A stretch of 61,906 nucleotides of DNA from an uncultured Eubacteriales bacterium (lineage in GTDB: Bacteria > Bacillota > Clostridia > Lachnospirales > Lachnospiraceae), in contig OMYS01000006.1 in the NCBI GenBank assembly GCA_900315305.1, positions 1 to 61,906 on the forward strand, read 5' to 3'. The notes beneath the pieces were generated by a model. That model was not told the DNA's origin, searched no databases, and saw only the letters and a list, made by a program, of their open reading frames with translations. The position numbers and the translations under genes were made by a program. Within the stretch, counting starts at the first letter, position 1; every line of letters begins with the position of its first letter. This document shows positions 17,281-26,481 of the stretch, in pieces.

Positions 17281-18297
17281 TCACACGGTGCCGCGGATCC
17301 TCTCGATCAGCCCGTCGACCTCCTTGTCATAGGCCGCTGCGTCCGATTCCCAGGACGCCTGCGCCGGGTTGTTCTCAAGACCCGAGATGCCGCACATGTC
17401 CACCAGATATTCCACGAGGTAACGGGTCGTCTTCTCCGCGCCGGACAGGTTCAGATGATCACCGTCGTCGAGCGAATCGACGGACCAGTCGATACCGATC
17501 TCATCTGCAATGCTATTGAGATCGACATAGTAGACGCCGAGCTCCTCTGCCGCCTCCGTGAGTGCGTCCACGCGCTTCTGGTTATAGTTCGTCGGTGAGG
17601 GCGCACTGTAGAGAACGAGCTTTGCGCCGTGTTTCTCACAGTAATCGCGGATCTCCTCAAGGCTCCGCATGCTGAGACCGCTTACCGCCGTGTTCTTCAT
17701 TTTCCGGGACATGTAATTCGTCCCGTCATAGGGATGCACGGCCGTCCGGATGCCGAAGCCCTTGTAGGTCGAAACAGTCGCCCCCTCATAGGTGTCGGCG
17801 TTCCAGAAGCTATGATAGCGCACGACCGGAAGAAGCTGCCCGATGAGCTCGGTGAAGCGGAGCTCAAGATCATCGGCCACCGTCTCCTTCGTAAATGCAT
17901 CGTGGGCCTCGAGAAGAATGATCTCCGGCTTCTGTCTCTTGAAGACAGCCTTCAGAATCGACATCGTCTCCGCGAGCCGCTGTCCCGGCTGTCCGCAGTC
18001 ATAGGAGGTGATGCCGGCCTCCTCCCACGCCTGGATCGGACTGAACGTCGTATAGCTCTCGCTGTCGCCGATATTGATGACCTGGAGCGAATCAGCCGTC
18101 TCATTTGCAAGGCGCACATAGACCGCATTCCGGCCGCCGATCTCGCCCTTCTGATAGCGCGGGTTGTGGCTGATCGCCAGCGATATGCCTTCGACAATGA
18201 GACAGAGGATCAGGAAAAAGAGGGCCGTCCGCCCGAGCTTCCTTCCGATGCCCCTTCCCTTCTTCTTTGTCTCCGGCTTGTTATTAGAATCCTGCAT
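17281..18297 (-). CDS. Membrane-anchored SGNH-type hydrolase/transferase (DltD/AlgX-like)
   Basis: This 338-aa protein has an N-terminal membrane anchor (about residues 22-43) and an extracytoplasmic SGNH-like domain. The block I Ser is in INIGDSESYTTF (about 75-86), and the C-terminal Asp/His pair is in DDGDHLNLSG (about 275). Partners of MBOAT acyltransferases such as DltD or AlgX-type proteins share this layout and complete acyl transfer onto polymers outside the membrane. Its start overlaps the MBOAT gene by 14 bp. It is the last gene of the five-gene operon. The acceptor is not known. Confidence 0.82.
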   Translation of the reverse strand: MQDSNNKPETKKKGRGIGRKLGRTALFFLILCLIVEGISLAISHNPRYQKGEIGGRNAVYVRLANETADSLQVINIGDSESYTTFSPIQAWEEAGITSYDCGQPGQRLAETMSILKAVFKRQKPEIILLEAHDAFTKETVADDLELRFTELIGQLLPVVRYHSFWNADTYEGATVSTYKGFGIRTAVHPYDGTNYMSRKMKNTAVSGLSMRSLEEIRDYCEKHGAKLVLYSAPSPTNYNQKRVDALTEAAEELGVYYVDLNSIADEIGIDWSVDSLDDGDHLNLSGAEKTTRYLVEYLVDMCGISGLENNPAQASWESDAAAYDKEVDGLIERIRGTV

Positions 18298-19810
18298 ATA
18301 TCATATCCACTTTCAGATAACCGGCGCCATACGCGCCAAACAGAAACACCGCGATGATCAGCGCGTAGTAAAGCGTCCATCTGACAGGTGTCTCCCATTT
18401 TCCGAGTCTCTTGTCCGGAACGAAGTTCAGCTCGCGGCAGAGATCATAAATGAAGACCACGAGGATTCCCGCCCCCGCGAGCATGCAGCCCGCCTTGCTG
18501 AGGCCGAGATTAAACAGTGTTCCGTCCGTAAATGTGTGAAATGAAAATCCGTGGAACATGCTCTTAAACATATGGAAGCCCGCCTTGATGCCGTTCGCCC
18601 GGAAGAACATCTCGCCTGTAAAAATGACGAACCAGTTCTTCACGATCCGGAACAGCTTCCAGAGGTTCTTCGCCCACGTCCCGGGAAGCCGCTTCTCGAT
18701 GCCCTTTCGGACCGGCACAAGCGCCGCCTCAATCATGAGGATCACGAAGTAGTACATGCCGTAGAACAGGTAGTTCCACTGGCCGCCGTGCCAGACGCCG
18801 TTCGCGAGCCAGACCGGGAAAATGCACACCGCCGTCGTGCCGAGCTGCATGATGTACCGCCCGTACTTCTTCCGCGCGTAGCGGTTCCATTTCATGACCG
18901 GCTTCGACAGCGAGATCGGATAAAAGATATACGTTCTGAACCAGACGCCGAGCGTGATGTGCCATCTGCGCCAGAATTCGGACGCATTGACCGCAAAGAA
19001 CGGCTGGCGGAAATTCTCCGGCATCTCGATTCCAAAGAGCTTCGCGGAGCCAAGAACGACGTCCATCGTGCCCGAGAAGTCCATGTAGAGCTGAAGCGCG
19101 TAGAGAATGCCCGAGACGGCAATGACCGCGCCGTTATACTGCGTGTAGTTGTCGAAAATCGCGTTGACGTCAATGATCAGCCGGTTCGCGATGACATATT
19201 CCTTGAAAAGGCCCCAGACAATCCGGATGGATCCGTCCGCGAGGTTCTGAAGGCGAACCGGATCACCGGCGCGCAGCTCCTTCTGAAGCTGACCGCTGCT
19301 TAGGATCGGGCCCTCCATGACCTTCGGGAAGAAGCAAAGGAGCAGAAGAATCCGCAGCGGGTTCTTCTCCGGCTTCATTTTTCCCCAGTAGACATCGGTC
19401 AGATAGCCGATCGCATCCAGTGTGTAAAATGAGATTCCGAGCGGTGCCGCAAATGTCTTCCAGATGATCTGGTGTGAGGGATGAAACAGTCTGTAGATCC
19501 GTCCCGCGTTGATCTGGATAAAGCCCGCATACTTGAAGACGGCGAGCGTGGCGAGGAGGCCCAGAATGCCGAGAAGAAGTATCTTCCCCTGCTTTTTGTC
19601 TCCCCGCAGGTTCTCAAGCAGAAGCCCGAGGCCCCATGTCCACGCTGCCGCAAGGATGACCCAGATCAAAAGGACGCCGCTGATCGATACATAGAAGAGG
19701 ATGCTCGCCGCAAGGAGCGAGATCCATCTGAATTTCCGCGGCAGAAGCTGGTAGACGATGACCAGCGCCGGGAGCATCAGGAACAGGTAGAGCGCCTCGA
19801 AATACGTCAT
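18284..19810 (-). CDS. MBOAT family membrane acyltransferase (DltB/AlgI-like)
   Basis: This 508-aa polytopic protein has about 11-12 hydrophobic segments. The MBOAT signature is visible: the conserved WRRWHITLGVWFRTYIFYP region and the catalytic His in NGVWHGGQWNY near residue 340. DltB moves D-alanine from DltC carrier protein across the membrane to lipoteichoic acid, and AlgI-type members O-acetylate polysaccharides. Here a carrier-protein gene lies 4 bp upstream and an SGNH gene overlaps downstream. A DltB-like role, moving a carrier-bound group outward, is therefore the best inference. Confidence 0.93.
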   Translation of the reverse strand: MTYFEALYLFLMLPALVIVYQLLPRKFRWISLLAASILFYVSISGVLLIWVILAAAWTWGLGLLLENLRGDKKQGKILLLGILGLLATLAVFKYAGFIQINAGRIYRLFHPSHQIIWKTFAAPLGISFYTLDAIGYLTDVYWGKMKPEKNPLRILLLLCFFPKVMEGPILSSGQLQKELRAGDPVRLQNLADGSIRIVWGLFKEYVIANRLIIDVNAIFDNYTQYNGAVIAVSGILYALQLYMDFSGTMDVVLGSAKLFGIEMPENFRQPFFAVNASEFWRRWHITLGVWFRTYIFYPISLSKPVMKWNRYARKKYGRYIMQLGTTAVCIFPVWLANGVWHGGQWNYLFYGMYYFVILMIEAALVPVRKGIEKRLPGTWAKNLWKLFRIVKNWFVIFTGEMFFRANGIKAGFHMFKSMFHGFSFHTFTDGTLFNLGLSKAGCMLAGAGILVVFIYDLCRELNFVPDKRLGKWETPVRWTLYYALIIAVFLFGAYGAGYLKVDMIYAGF

Positions 19811-19814
19811 CAGA

Positions 19815-20054
19815 TTATTTCCTCAGTCTTTCAACCATAGCCGCGATCGCGTCTGCAGAATTGAAGTTCTCCGGAACCATTTCAGCGGCGCTGACCTTCA
19901 CGTCGTACTGGCCCTCGAGCTCCGCGACAAGAGAAATGATGCCGAAGGAATCGAGAATGTGATCGTCGATCAGGTGCTTCTCGCTCTTGTAGTCGACCGT
20001 GTCATCAATTTCATTCAGGATGTCAATGATTTCATTTGTCAGATTCTCACTCAT
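19815..20054 (-). CDS. Acyl/peptidyl carrier protein (DltC-like)
   Basis: This is a 79-aa four-helix carrier protein. The phosphopantetheine attachment Ser is in ILDSFGIISLV (Ser36). DSFG replaces the usual DSLG, as in several DltC-like proteins. I chose the ATG at 20054 (MSENLTNE), preceded by AAGGGCG; the upstream extension crosses a palindromic repeat and is unlikely to be translated. It lies 4 bp before the MBOAT gene. It should carry the group activated by the adenylation enzyme of this operon as a thioester. Confidence 0.92.
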   Translation of the reverse strand: MSENLTNEIIDILNEIDDTVDYKSEKHLIDDHILDSFGIISLVAELEGQYDVKVSAAEMVPENFNSADAIAAMVERLRK

Positions 20055-20091
20055 GGTTACGCCCTTTCTGATCATATAGATCGTGTCATAT

Positions 20092-20140
20092 TTCAGCACG
20101 CAGCGGGGAACGCGAAGCGTTTCGGGTCCGGGGTGCCAAG
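20092..20140. repeat. REP-like palindromic element between decarboxylase and carrier genes
   Basis: Read on the minus strand this is a clear member of the window-wide family. GGCACCCCGGACC is followed by CGAAACGCTTCGCGTTCCC and ends near GTGCTGAA. It sits inside an otherwise continuous operon, in the 199-bp gap before the carrier-protein gene. It might affect mRNA stability or relative expression. Confidence 0.65.
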
Positions 20141-20253
20141 CAGTTGCTCATTTGAAAATGAACGCCTCACAGAATCGGCAGGCATTCTTATCCAGTATTA
20201 TGACCTTCCGCGCGAATGTCAAGCGCAGAAAATGCCAGGAAATAAAGAAGCGG

Positions 20254-21564
20254 TTACTTTGTGTTCATTGTCCACGTCGGCAGGCTCTTCCGCACCACCT
20301 GGAAGCCCTCTGCCCGGCTCCATGTCACAATCGCCGGCAGATCGTGGCTTAAGAAAAGCGCCATGCCCTCAAACGCGCTGTACGCGCCGGCATTGTGGAA
20401 AATGAGGACATCTCCCGGGAGGAGCTTTGTGCCGCTCTCGTAGCGTGCGCAGAGGATGTCGTTCACCGTGCAGAGAGACCCGCAGAGGACATAGTCATAT
20501 GTCCTTTTCCCGGCCGCTTCTTGGCACGCAGCCTCATCGCCGGCAGCCATCTGTTCCATCTGGCCTGACCGTTTCGCGCTGTCCGCCTGCTCCGACTGAC
20601 CTGACTGCTTAGCGCTGTCCGCCGGTTCCGCCGATGCTCCGCTGCCGGAGCCACTCTCACGCCCCATCACGGTAATCTCCGGGACGAACATGCCGCGGAT
20701 CTGGCCGTCGTACTGGATCTGGTGGATACCTCCGTCAAGAATCACATAGGTCTGCTTCCCGTTCTTCTTTACGTCGCGGACCGACGTGAGGTAAGAGCCA
20801 CAGCCGGCCGCGAGGAACCGTCCCATCTCGAAGGTAACATGCTTTGCGCCGGTCTCCCTGGCAAGGAGAGCAAGCTGCCGCACCTCGTCCTCCGCGATGC
20901 CGCGGCTGTCATTTTCAAAATAGCCGATCGGAAAGCCGGGGCCGTACTCGAGCTCCAGATCATTCTTTCCCGCAGCTGCCAGCTCGCCGAAGAACGTCTT
21001 CAGCATGTCAAGCTCCTTCCGGATCACGCGGGCCTTCTTCTGCGTGCCCGAAAAATAGTGGATGCCGATGATCTGTACGCTCCGGCTCCCTTCCGCCAGT
21101 GAAAGGAGGTTTCTCACCTCCTCCATGTCCATGCCGAACTGATTTCCGCTCGTAAGGCGCGGGAACACGCGGACCCTGATATGCCGCACCTCCGCCGCCT
21201 CCGCGATATCGCGGAACTGGGAGACCGATTCCGCCGTGTAGGTGCACCGGTCCCCGCACAGATCCATGACCTCCGCGATCTCCTCCTTCGTCTTCATGAC
21301 GCCGGAATAGAAAATTTTCTCAAATGGCACGTTCTGCCGCACCGCAATGCGGAACTCGCCGATCGAGCAGCACTCGATCCGGTCCGCGTGCTCCGCCATC
21401 GTCTTTGCGATAAACGGGTTGCTCTTCATCGCAAAGCAAAGCCCGACACCGTCACCCAGCATGGCGCGCACAGCTCCGGCGCGCCCCGCCGCCTCGTCCA
21501 GATCATAGACATAGAGCGGCGTTCCCGCGGTCTTCAATCCTTCCTGTATCATCTCGTCCGTCAT
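20254..21564 (-). CDS. Fold-type III PLP-dependent decarboxylase (LysA/SbnH/BtrK-like)
   Basis: This 436-aa protein has the alanine-racemase-like barrel of basic amino-acid decarboxylases. The PLP Lys is in CFAMKSNP (Lys47). Other family markers are GIHYFSGTQ, the EMGRFLAAGCGSY segment, the catalytic-site Cys in CGSLCTVNDIL and FHNAGAYS near the C terminus. Family members decarboxylate free diaminopimelate, ornithine or related substrates; BtrK acts on a glutamyl group tethered to a carrier protein. Residues about 318-365 are a low-complexity insertion (repeats of DSAK, SGQ) just before the CGSLC motif. It lies between adenylation and carrier genes, so a carrier-linked substrate is plausible but not shown. 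The ribosome site is weak. Confidence 0.85.
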   Translation of the reverse strand: MTDEMIQEGLKTAGTPLYVYDLDEAAGRAGAVRAMLGDGVGLCFAMKSNPFIAKTMAEHADRIECCSIGEFRIAVRQNVPFEKIFYSGVMKTKEEIAEVMDLCGDRCTYTAESVSQFRDIAEAAEVRHIRVRVFPRLTSGNQFGMDMEEVRNLLSLAEGSRSVQIIGIHYFSGTQKKARVIRKELDMLKTFFGELAAAGKNDLELEYGPGFPIGYFENDSRGIAEDEVRQLALLARETGAKHVTFEMGRFLAAGCGSYLTSVRDVKKNGKQTYVILDGGIHQIQYDGQIRGMFVPEITVMGRESGSGSGASAEPADSAKQSGQSEQADSAKRSGQMEQMAAGDEAACQEAAGKRTYDYVLCGSLCTVNDILCARYESGTKLLPGDVLIFHNAGAYSAFEGMALFLSHDLPAIVTWSRAEGFQVVRKSLPTWTMNTK

Positions 21565-21699
21565 AAATTTTTGAGGGCAGCCTTCCCTTTAAAGCCGCCG
21601 TTCTCCTTTCCGATTTCCGATATCCTGCACAGACAATTTCCATATCCTGCCTGCAGCTTCTCAGTCCCCTCGCAGCTGAATGCAGGTCTGCCGCATAGC

Positions 21700-23220
21700 T
21701 CAGCTGCGGCCAAGCGCCCGGCTGCGAAGCTCATTTCTGTCCTTCTTGCCGTTCTTGGTGACCGGAAAGCTCTCGAGCCTTATAAAACGACGCGGGAGCA
21801 TATATCTCGGGATCTCCTGAACGAGCGTCTCCCGGATCGCGTGCGCGTCCGCCGTCCCCGTGTAAAATGCAGTGATCCTGCTGTTCTCCGGCGTGAATAC
21901 GCAGCAGCTGTCCGAGACGCCCTCGGTGCCCGCGATTGCCTTCTCGATCTCCTCGAGCTCGATCCGGTGGCCGAACAGCTTGATCTGGAAGTCCTTTCTC
22001 CCGCAGAACACGAGGTTCCCGTCCTCATCGTACCTGGCGAGGTCTCCGGTCATGTACATCCGAAGCTCACTCCCGTCACTTGCCGCAAACTGCACGAAGC
22101 TCTTCTGCGTCCGCTCCGGGTCGTTGTAGTACCCGGCCGCGACGGACTCGCCGGCCACGCAGATCTCTCCTGTCTGCCCCGGCTCCGTGATCTCGTGCCA
22201 GTGCTCATCGAGAAGGAACACTCTGCGTCCCGGGAACGGCCGTCCGATCGGGATCTGTCTTCCCTTCTCAAAGTCCTTCCCGATCCGGTAGTAGGTGCAG
22301 TTGCATGTGATCTCGGACGGTCCGTAGAGGTTCACGAATTCCGTCTCCGGAAGCGCTCGTCTCCACTCATCGAACGGCCCGGCCGGCATCGCCTCGCCGC
22401 TGAACATGATGAGGCGCGCATGCTTCGGCACGCCGTAATCAAGGCCCTTTAAGGCCGTCACTGTCGTGAGCGCCGATACCGCCCAGATGAGAACGGTCAC
22501 GCCCTTCTCATTCAGGTAATCAATCAGCTTCGCCGGCATCGAGAAGAGCCGGCGGTCGATGATCACAAGCTCCGCGCCCGTCATGAGGCAGGAGTAGATG
22601 TCCTTCACCGACACGTCGAAGTCAAACGGCGCCTGATTGCCGAGTCTGTCATGCTCCGTGATCTGAAAGATCTCTGTGAAGTGGGAAATGAAATCAATGA
22701 CCGACCGATGGCTGACTGACACGCATTTCGGCTCTCCCGTGGAGCCAGATGTAAAGATACCGTACAAAAGATCGTCAGGCGAGGCGCTCTCGCGAATGCG
22801 CATAAGTCTCTCGCGGTCCAGCTCCTCATTTCCTGCTGTCAGATCGGAAAGTGTGAGGATCTCTCCCGCAAAGCCCGCGCCGCGGACGGCCGGAATCTGA
22901 CTCTCCTCCGCGATGACAAGACCCGCCCTAAGCCGTGTCAGGATCTTTCTCACACGGTCCGCCGGCTGATCGCTACTGACCGGTACATAGAAGCCGCCGG
23001 CATAGGCGACGCCGAGCTGCGCGGCAAGCGTGAGCGCGCTCTTCTCCGCGCAGACCGCGACGGGTTCATTTCCGGATATCCGATCCGCGAGCGCGCTTCC
23101 CACTCTCTGCGCCGTAAGAAGCAGCTCCTTCCATGTCAGCGTGCGCTCCGCGTCTGTGACAGCGGGGCTGTCAGGGAGCCTTTCGGCTGTTCTCTCAAGC
23201 ATTTCCAGTACATTTTTCAT
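21700..23220 (-). CDS. AMP-forming amino-acid adenylation enzyme (DltA-like)
   Basis: This 506-aa stand-alone adenylation enzyme activates a carboxylate with ATP and loads it on a carrier protein. Motifs run in order: FTSGSTGEPKCV (A3), FDFDVSVKD (A4), NLYGPSEIT (A5), YMTGDLARY (A7), GRKDFQIKLFGHRIELEEIE (A8), and the catalytic Lys in VTKNGKKDR (A10). The acidic residue that holds the substrate amine is present in A4, so an alpha-amino acid is likely. The next pocket positions (V, then K) differ from DltA, where they are typically L and M. It heads the operon. The ATG at 23220 lies 13 bp after AGGAG; a TTG at 23244 is the alternative. Confidence 0.9.
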   Translation of the reverse strand: MKNVLEMLERTAERLPDSPAVTDAERTLTWKELLLTAQRVGSALADRISGNEPVAVCAEKSALTLAAQLGVAYAGGFYVPVSSDQPADRVRKILTRLRAGLVIAEESQIPAVRGAGFAGEILTLSDLTAGNEELDRERLMRIRESASPDDLLYGIFTSGSTGEPKCVSVSHRSVIDFISHFTEIFQITEHDRLGNQAPFDFDVSVKDIYSCLMTGAELVIIDRRLFSMPAKLIDYLNEKGVTVLIWAVSALTTVTALKGLDYGVPKHARLIMFSGEAMPAGPFDEWRRALPETEFVNLYGPSEITCNCTYYRIGKDFEKGRQIPIGRPFPGRRVFLLDEHWHEITEPGQTGEICVAGESVAAGYYNDPERTQKSFVQFAASDGSELRMYMTGDLARYDEDGNLVFCGRKDFQIKLFGHRIELEEIEKAIAGTEGVSDSCCVFTPENSRITAFYTGTADAHAIRETLVQEIPRYMLPRRFIRLESFPVTKNGKKDRNELRSRALGRS

Positions 23221-23701
23221 CAGATGATTGATTCTCCTTTGCAATCCTTGCTAGAGCATACCCATGAATCCTTAAAGTTTTGTGGAGGAAACCTTAAGGT
23301 TTCTGAAGAATTCCAGGTCTCTTCCTTAAACACAAAACGCATTCCGCCGTATCCGGTGCCGTCACCTGTTCCTTAAGCCTCATAAGGGGCGCACATTAAC
23401 ATAGTTCTTACATAGTTTTAATAGAACCCGCCCCGCCCGGATGTTATAATATTGTATAAATTTGCGTTTTATATCGGATTCTTGTTGTGCGTTATGACGG
23501 ATCTTCAGGTACGTTTCATCATACCATAGGACAGCGAAGAGGTCAAAGCCGCATACATCGCGATGGCAAATGAAATATGGCAGAGACTGCTGGCGGTCAT
23601 CAGGTGCTGAGAGCAGCCGCAGTCTCAGATTGCAGACACCGCTGCATACAGACACCAGACTCTGAAGGCAGTCAGCGATGTCAGAACGGAGGTTGCAGAC
23701 T
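23221..23701. promoter_or_regulatory. Divergent intergenic region with four CCTTAA boxes
   Basis: No gene is supported in this ~480-bp region. CCTTAA occurs at 23270, 23292, 23324 and 23371. The second lies within a perfect 14-bp palindrome, AAACCTTAAGGTTT (23289-23302). These boxes lie just upstream of the adenylation-enzyme gene and could be regulator sites. A TATAAT at 23445-23450 suggests a promoter towards the MFS gene, but no good -35 partner is seen. Confidence 0.4.
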
Positions 23702-24952
23702 ATGTTTCGGAACATGAAAAAAGAGGAAAAGGCATGGGTTCTTTACGACGTCGGAAATTCCGTGTTCACGCTGATGGTGTCCACGCTCATTCCGATCTGG
23801 TTCAATACGCTCGGCAAAAGCCAGAACATCAGCAGCACGCAGTATCTGGCCTACTGGAGCTACGCGGTCAGCGCGGTGACGATTCTCGTGGCCATTGCCG
23901 GGCCTATTCTCGGCGCTCTGTCCGACACGAAGGGCTTCCGAAAGCCGATGTTCACACTCTCGCTCGCTGTCGGCGTCGCCGGTTGCATCCTCCTCGGTGT
24001 CGTCCCCGACTGGCGGCTCTACATCGTGCTCTTCATTATCGCAAAGAGCTGCTACCAAATCACGCTGGTCCTCTATGACTCGATGCTGACGGACATCACG
24101 ACGCCGGAGCGAATGGACGTGATTTCCTCCGGCGGCTACGCGTACGGGTATCTTGGCTCCTGCATCCCGTTCGTCGCGGCGCTCGCGTTCTACGCGGTCG
24201 GGACCGCAGGCAAGATGCCCATGCGCCTTGCGATGTTCCTTGCATTTCTTGTCGCAGGACTCTGGTGGCTCGTCGTGACGCTCCCGCTTCTTAAGTGCTA
24301 CCGGCAGACGCATTTTGTCGAGCACAGCAGCGGCGCGGTCCGCGAAAGCTTCTCCCGCCTCGGAAAAACGCTGACGCATATGTATAAGGAAGAGCGGCAC
24401 GTCTTTTATTTCCTGCTGGCGTTCTTCTTCTACATCGACGGCGTCTACACGATCATCGACGAGGCGGTCGCGATCGGCACGTCGCTCGGGCTCGACCAGA
24501 TGGGCCTGCTCGTCGTCCTTCTGCTGACGCAGGTCGTCGCATTTGCATTTGCGACACTCTTCGGAAAGCTGTCCGAGAAGCACAGCGCGCTCTCCCTGAT
24601 CAGCGTCTGCATCCTCGGCTATTTCGCGGTCGCGATCTTCGCGCTGTTCATGCACTCGCTCTGGCAGTTCGGCGTCATGGCCTTCGTCGTTGGCATGTTC
24701 CAGGGCGCGATCCAGGCGCTCTCCCGCTCCTACTACGCGTCGATCATCCCCGCAGAGAGCTCCGGTGAGTATTTCGGCCTCTATGATATCTGCGGAAAGG
24801 GCGCGTCGTTCGTGGGAACGATGCTGATCGCGATCACCGTGAGCCTCACGGGCAGCATCAATATCTCAGTGTCGACGCTCGCCGTCCTCTTCATCATCGG
24901 GCTGATTCTGCTCCGGAAGTCCGCCGTGCACTCCGCGAAGAAGGCGGCATAA
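23702..24952 (+). CDS. MFS transporter, UMF1/Atg22-like family
   Basis: This 416-aa integral membrane protein has about 12 transmembrane segments. The N-terminal signature YDVGNSVFTLMVSTLIPIWF and the loop GALSDTKGFRKP (MFS motif A-like) place it in the UMF1 family related to yeast vacuolar effluxer Atg22. Other visible regions are QALSRSYYASIIPAE and EYFGLYDICGKGASF, also typical. Bacterial members are thought to export small molecules; the substrate is unknown. The start at 23702 follows GGAGG with 9-bp spacing. It is monocistronic, with a bidirectional terminator after it. Confidence 0.88.
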   Translation: MFRNMKKEEKAWVLYDVGNSVFTLMVSTLIPIWFNTLGKSQNISSTQYLAYWSYAVSAVTILVAIAGPILGALSDTKGFRKPMFTLSLAVGVAGCILLGVVPDWRLYIVLFIIAKSCYQITLVLYDSMLTDITTPERMDVISSGGYAYGYLGSCIPFVAALAFYAVGTAGKMPMRLAMFLAFLVAGLWWLVVTLPLLKCYRQTHFVEHSSGAVRESFSRLGKTLTHMYKEERHVFYFLLAFFFYIDGVYTIIDEAVAIGTSLGLDQMGLLVVLLLTQVVAFAFATLFGKLSEKHSALSLISVCILGYFAVAIFALFMHSLWQFGVMAFVVGMFQGAIQALSRSYYASIIPAESSGEYFGLYDICGKGASFVGTMLIAITVSLTGSINISVSTLAVLFIIGLILLRKSAVHSAKKAA

Positions 24953-24958
24953 GAACTG

Positions 24959-24995
24959 AAAAATCCCCTCTGCCGGATGGCGGAGGGGATTTTTA
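24959..24995. terminator. Bidirectional terminator between MFS and phoH genes
   Basis: AAAAATCCCCTC, GCC, GGAT, GGC, GAGGGGATTTTT forms a long stem with U-runs in both directions. It serves the convergent MFS and PhoH genes. Confidence 0.92.
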
Positions 24996-25017
24996 TGTCA
25001 GCCGATCTCTATATGAC

Positions 25018-26454
25018 TCAGCGCTTCATGCGCTCGATCGCGTATTTCACGAGGTCACTTCGCACGACGTCGCGCTCGTCAAATGCAACCATCGCGACGC
25101 CCTTGCCTCTCATTTTGTTCCAGACGATGGACAGACCTGAGCTGTATTTGTCGAGCAGCGGATTGTCGATCTGGCCGATGTCGCCGGCCATGACGATCTT
25201 TGAGCCCTTTCCGCACCGGCTCAGCACGTCGTAGGCCTGCTGCTCATTGAGGTTCTGCGCCTCATCGATCAGGTAGAACCGTCTCGTGAGGTTCCGCCCT
25301 CTGATGTAGAGCATCGGCAGAACATCGATCACGGACTGGAAAATGTCCTCGACCTGTTCCTCGATCTCAGCCGTGTCGGCCGCCTCTCCGTTGTTCTTGC
25401 TCCGAAGGAGGCTCTCGATGGAGTCCTTCACGGGGAGAATGAGCGGCTCCATCTTCTCGTCGATATCGCCGGGAAGGAAGCCGAGCTGCTCCTGCCGATT
25501 GAGGGAGTTGCTCCGGGAAATGATGAACTTGTCGTACCGTCCGCTTCCGTAAGACGCGTAGGTCTGGTCGAGTCCGGCGGCCACGGGCAGAAAGGTCTTG
25601 CCGCTGCCCGCCGCCCCTGTCAGGCAGACGAGCGGAATCTCCTCCGGCGGAGCAAGAAGGGCGTACATCGCCATTTTCTGCTGGACATTGAGGAGCTTCC
25701 GGATTCCGAAGACATTCTCAAGGCCCTTGTCCGGAATAAGCCTCAGCTTTCCGTCCTTCCGGATCGCGAGCGCGGACTGACTGCCGTTCTTCAGGACAAC
25801 AAATTCTTCCTCATAGAGATGGTCCGCGAGCGCTGTCGCAACGCCCTCTCCATCTGCCTTGTCGTCATCATAGAGGCGGCTGATCAGGTCGGGGTCCGCG
25901 TCGTCCCAGATCTCGTAGCCAAGGTACGGCTTCTCGCCCTCGGAGGGGAGCCTGTCATTTTTATACGCCTCAATACCGACATTGACATTCGCGTTCCGGA
26001 AGCAGACATCCGCGTTGATCCGGCAGGAAACATCATTGGAGACAAATACATAGTGCTTCTTCGGATTCTGAAGCGCAAGCTCGATGCACGTGCTGATGAT
26101 CCGGTTGTCAGGCACCTTCAGATCGAAGCCGACCGGAAGGTTCTCCGCCTTCACGCCGTCCGGCTCGACAAAGATATGGCCTCTCTTCAGCTTCACGCCG
26201 CGAACCAGGTCTGACTTCTTCGACCCCTTCGCGCTCGATTCGCGCAGACCGTCCAGCACACGGATGAAATCCCTGGCGTTAAAGCCGGTCTCTCCGGGAT
26301 CCGTCTTGTGATGATCGAGCTCCTGCAGGACGGTTCCCGGGATCACGATATCATTCGCGTCCTTTCCCTCGAGAAAGCCATTCAGTACGCGGCTTCCTCC
26401 GCCTGTGCCGGATGAGAGAATTACATTTGTGTCGAGGATAAATGTCTTTTTCAA
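25018..26454 (-). CDS. PhoH-family protein with N-terminal PIN domain (YlaK-like)
   Basis: This 478-aa protein has an N-terminal PIN nuclease domain: KTFILDTNVILSS with conserved Asp, LQELDHHK, and the later Asp in VSNDVSCRINA. The C-terminal PhoH ATPase has Walker A TGAAGSGKT near residue 280, Walker B YLIDEAQN and the MAGDIGQIDNP motif. PIN-PhoH proteins are proposed RNA helicase-nucleases. The start is TTG at 26454 with GGAGG nine bases upstream. The gene follows the HD-hydrolase gene with a 27-bp gap on the same strand, so the two are probably cotranscribed. Confidence 0.94.
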   Translation of the reverse strand: MKKTFILDTNVILSSGTGGGSRVLNGFLEGKDANDIVIPGTVLQELDHHKTDPGETGFNARDFIRVLDGLRESSAKGSKKSDLVRGVKLKRGHIFVEPDGVKAENLPVGFDLKVPDNRIISTCIELALQNPKKHYVFVSNDVSCRINADVCFRNANVNVGIEAYKNDRLPSEGEKPYLGYEIWDDADPDLISRLYDDDKADGEGVATALADHLYEEEFVVLKNGSQSALAIRKDGKLRLIPDKGLENVFGIRKLLNVQQKMAMYALLAPPEEIPLVCLTGAAGSGKTFLPVAAGLDQTYASYGSGRYDKFIISRSNSLNRQEQLGFLPGDIDEKMEPLILPVKDSIESLLRSKNNGEAADTAEIEEQVEDIFQSVIDVLPMLYIRGRNLTRRFYLIDEAQNLNEQQAYDVLSRCGKGSKIVMAGDIGQIDNPLLDKYSSGLSIVWNKMRGKGVAMVAFDERDVVRSDLVKYAIERMKR

Positions 26455-26481
26455 TGATCATTGCCTCCGGATGTTCATGGT

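Noticed and set aside
21181..22452. Plus-strand open frame (423 codons) across decarboxylase and adenylation genes
   Set aside because: Spans two well-supported minus-strand genes and their gap; composition typical of a shadow.
23380..23715. Minus-strand 111-codon frame in the region upstream of the MFS gene
   Set aside because: No ribosome site, no recognisable domain, and it overlaps the MFS start and probable promoters.
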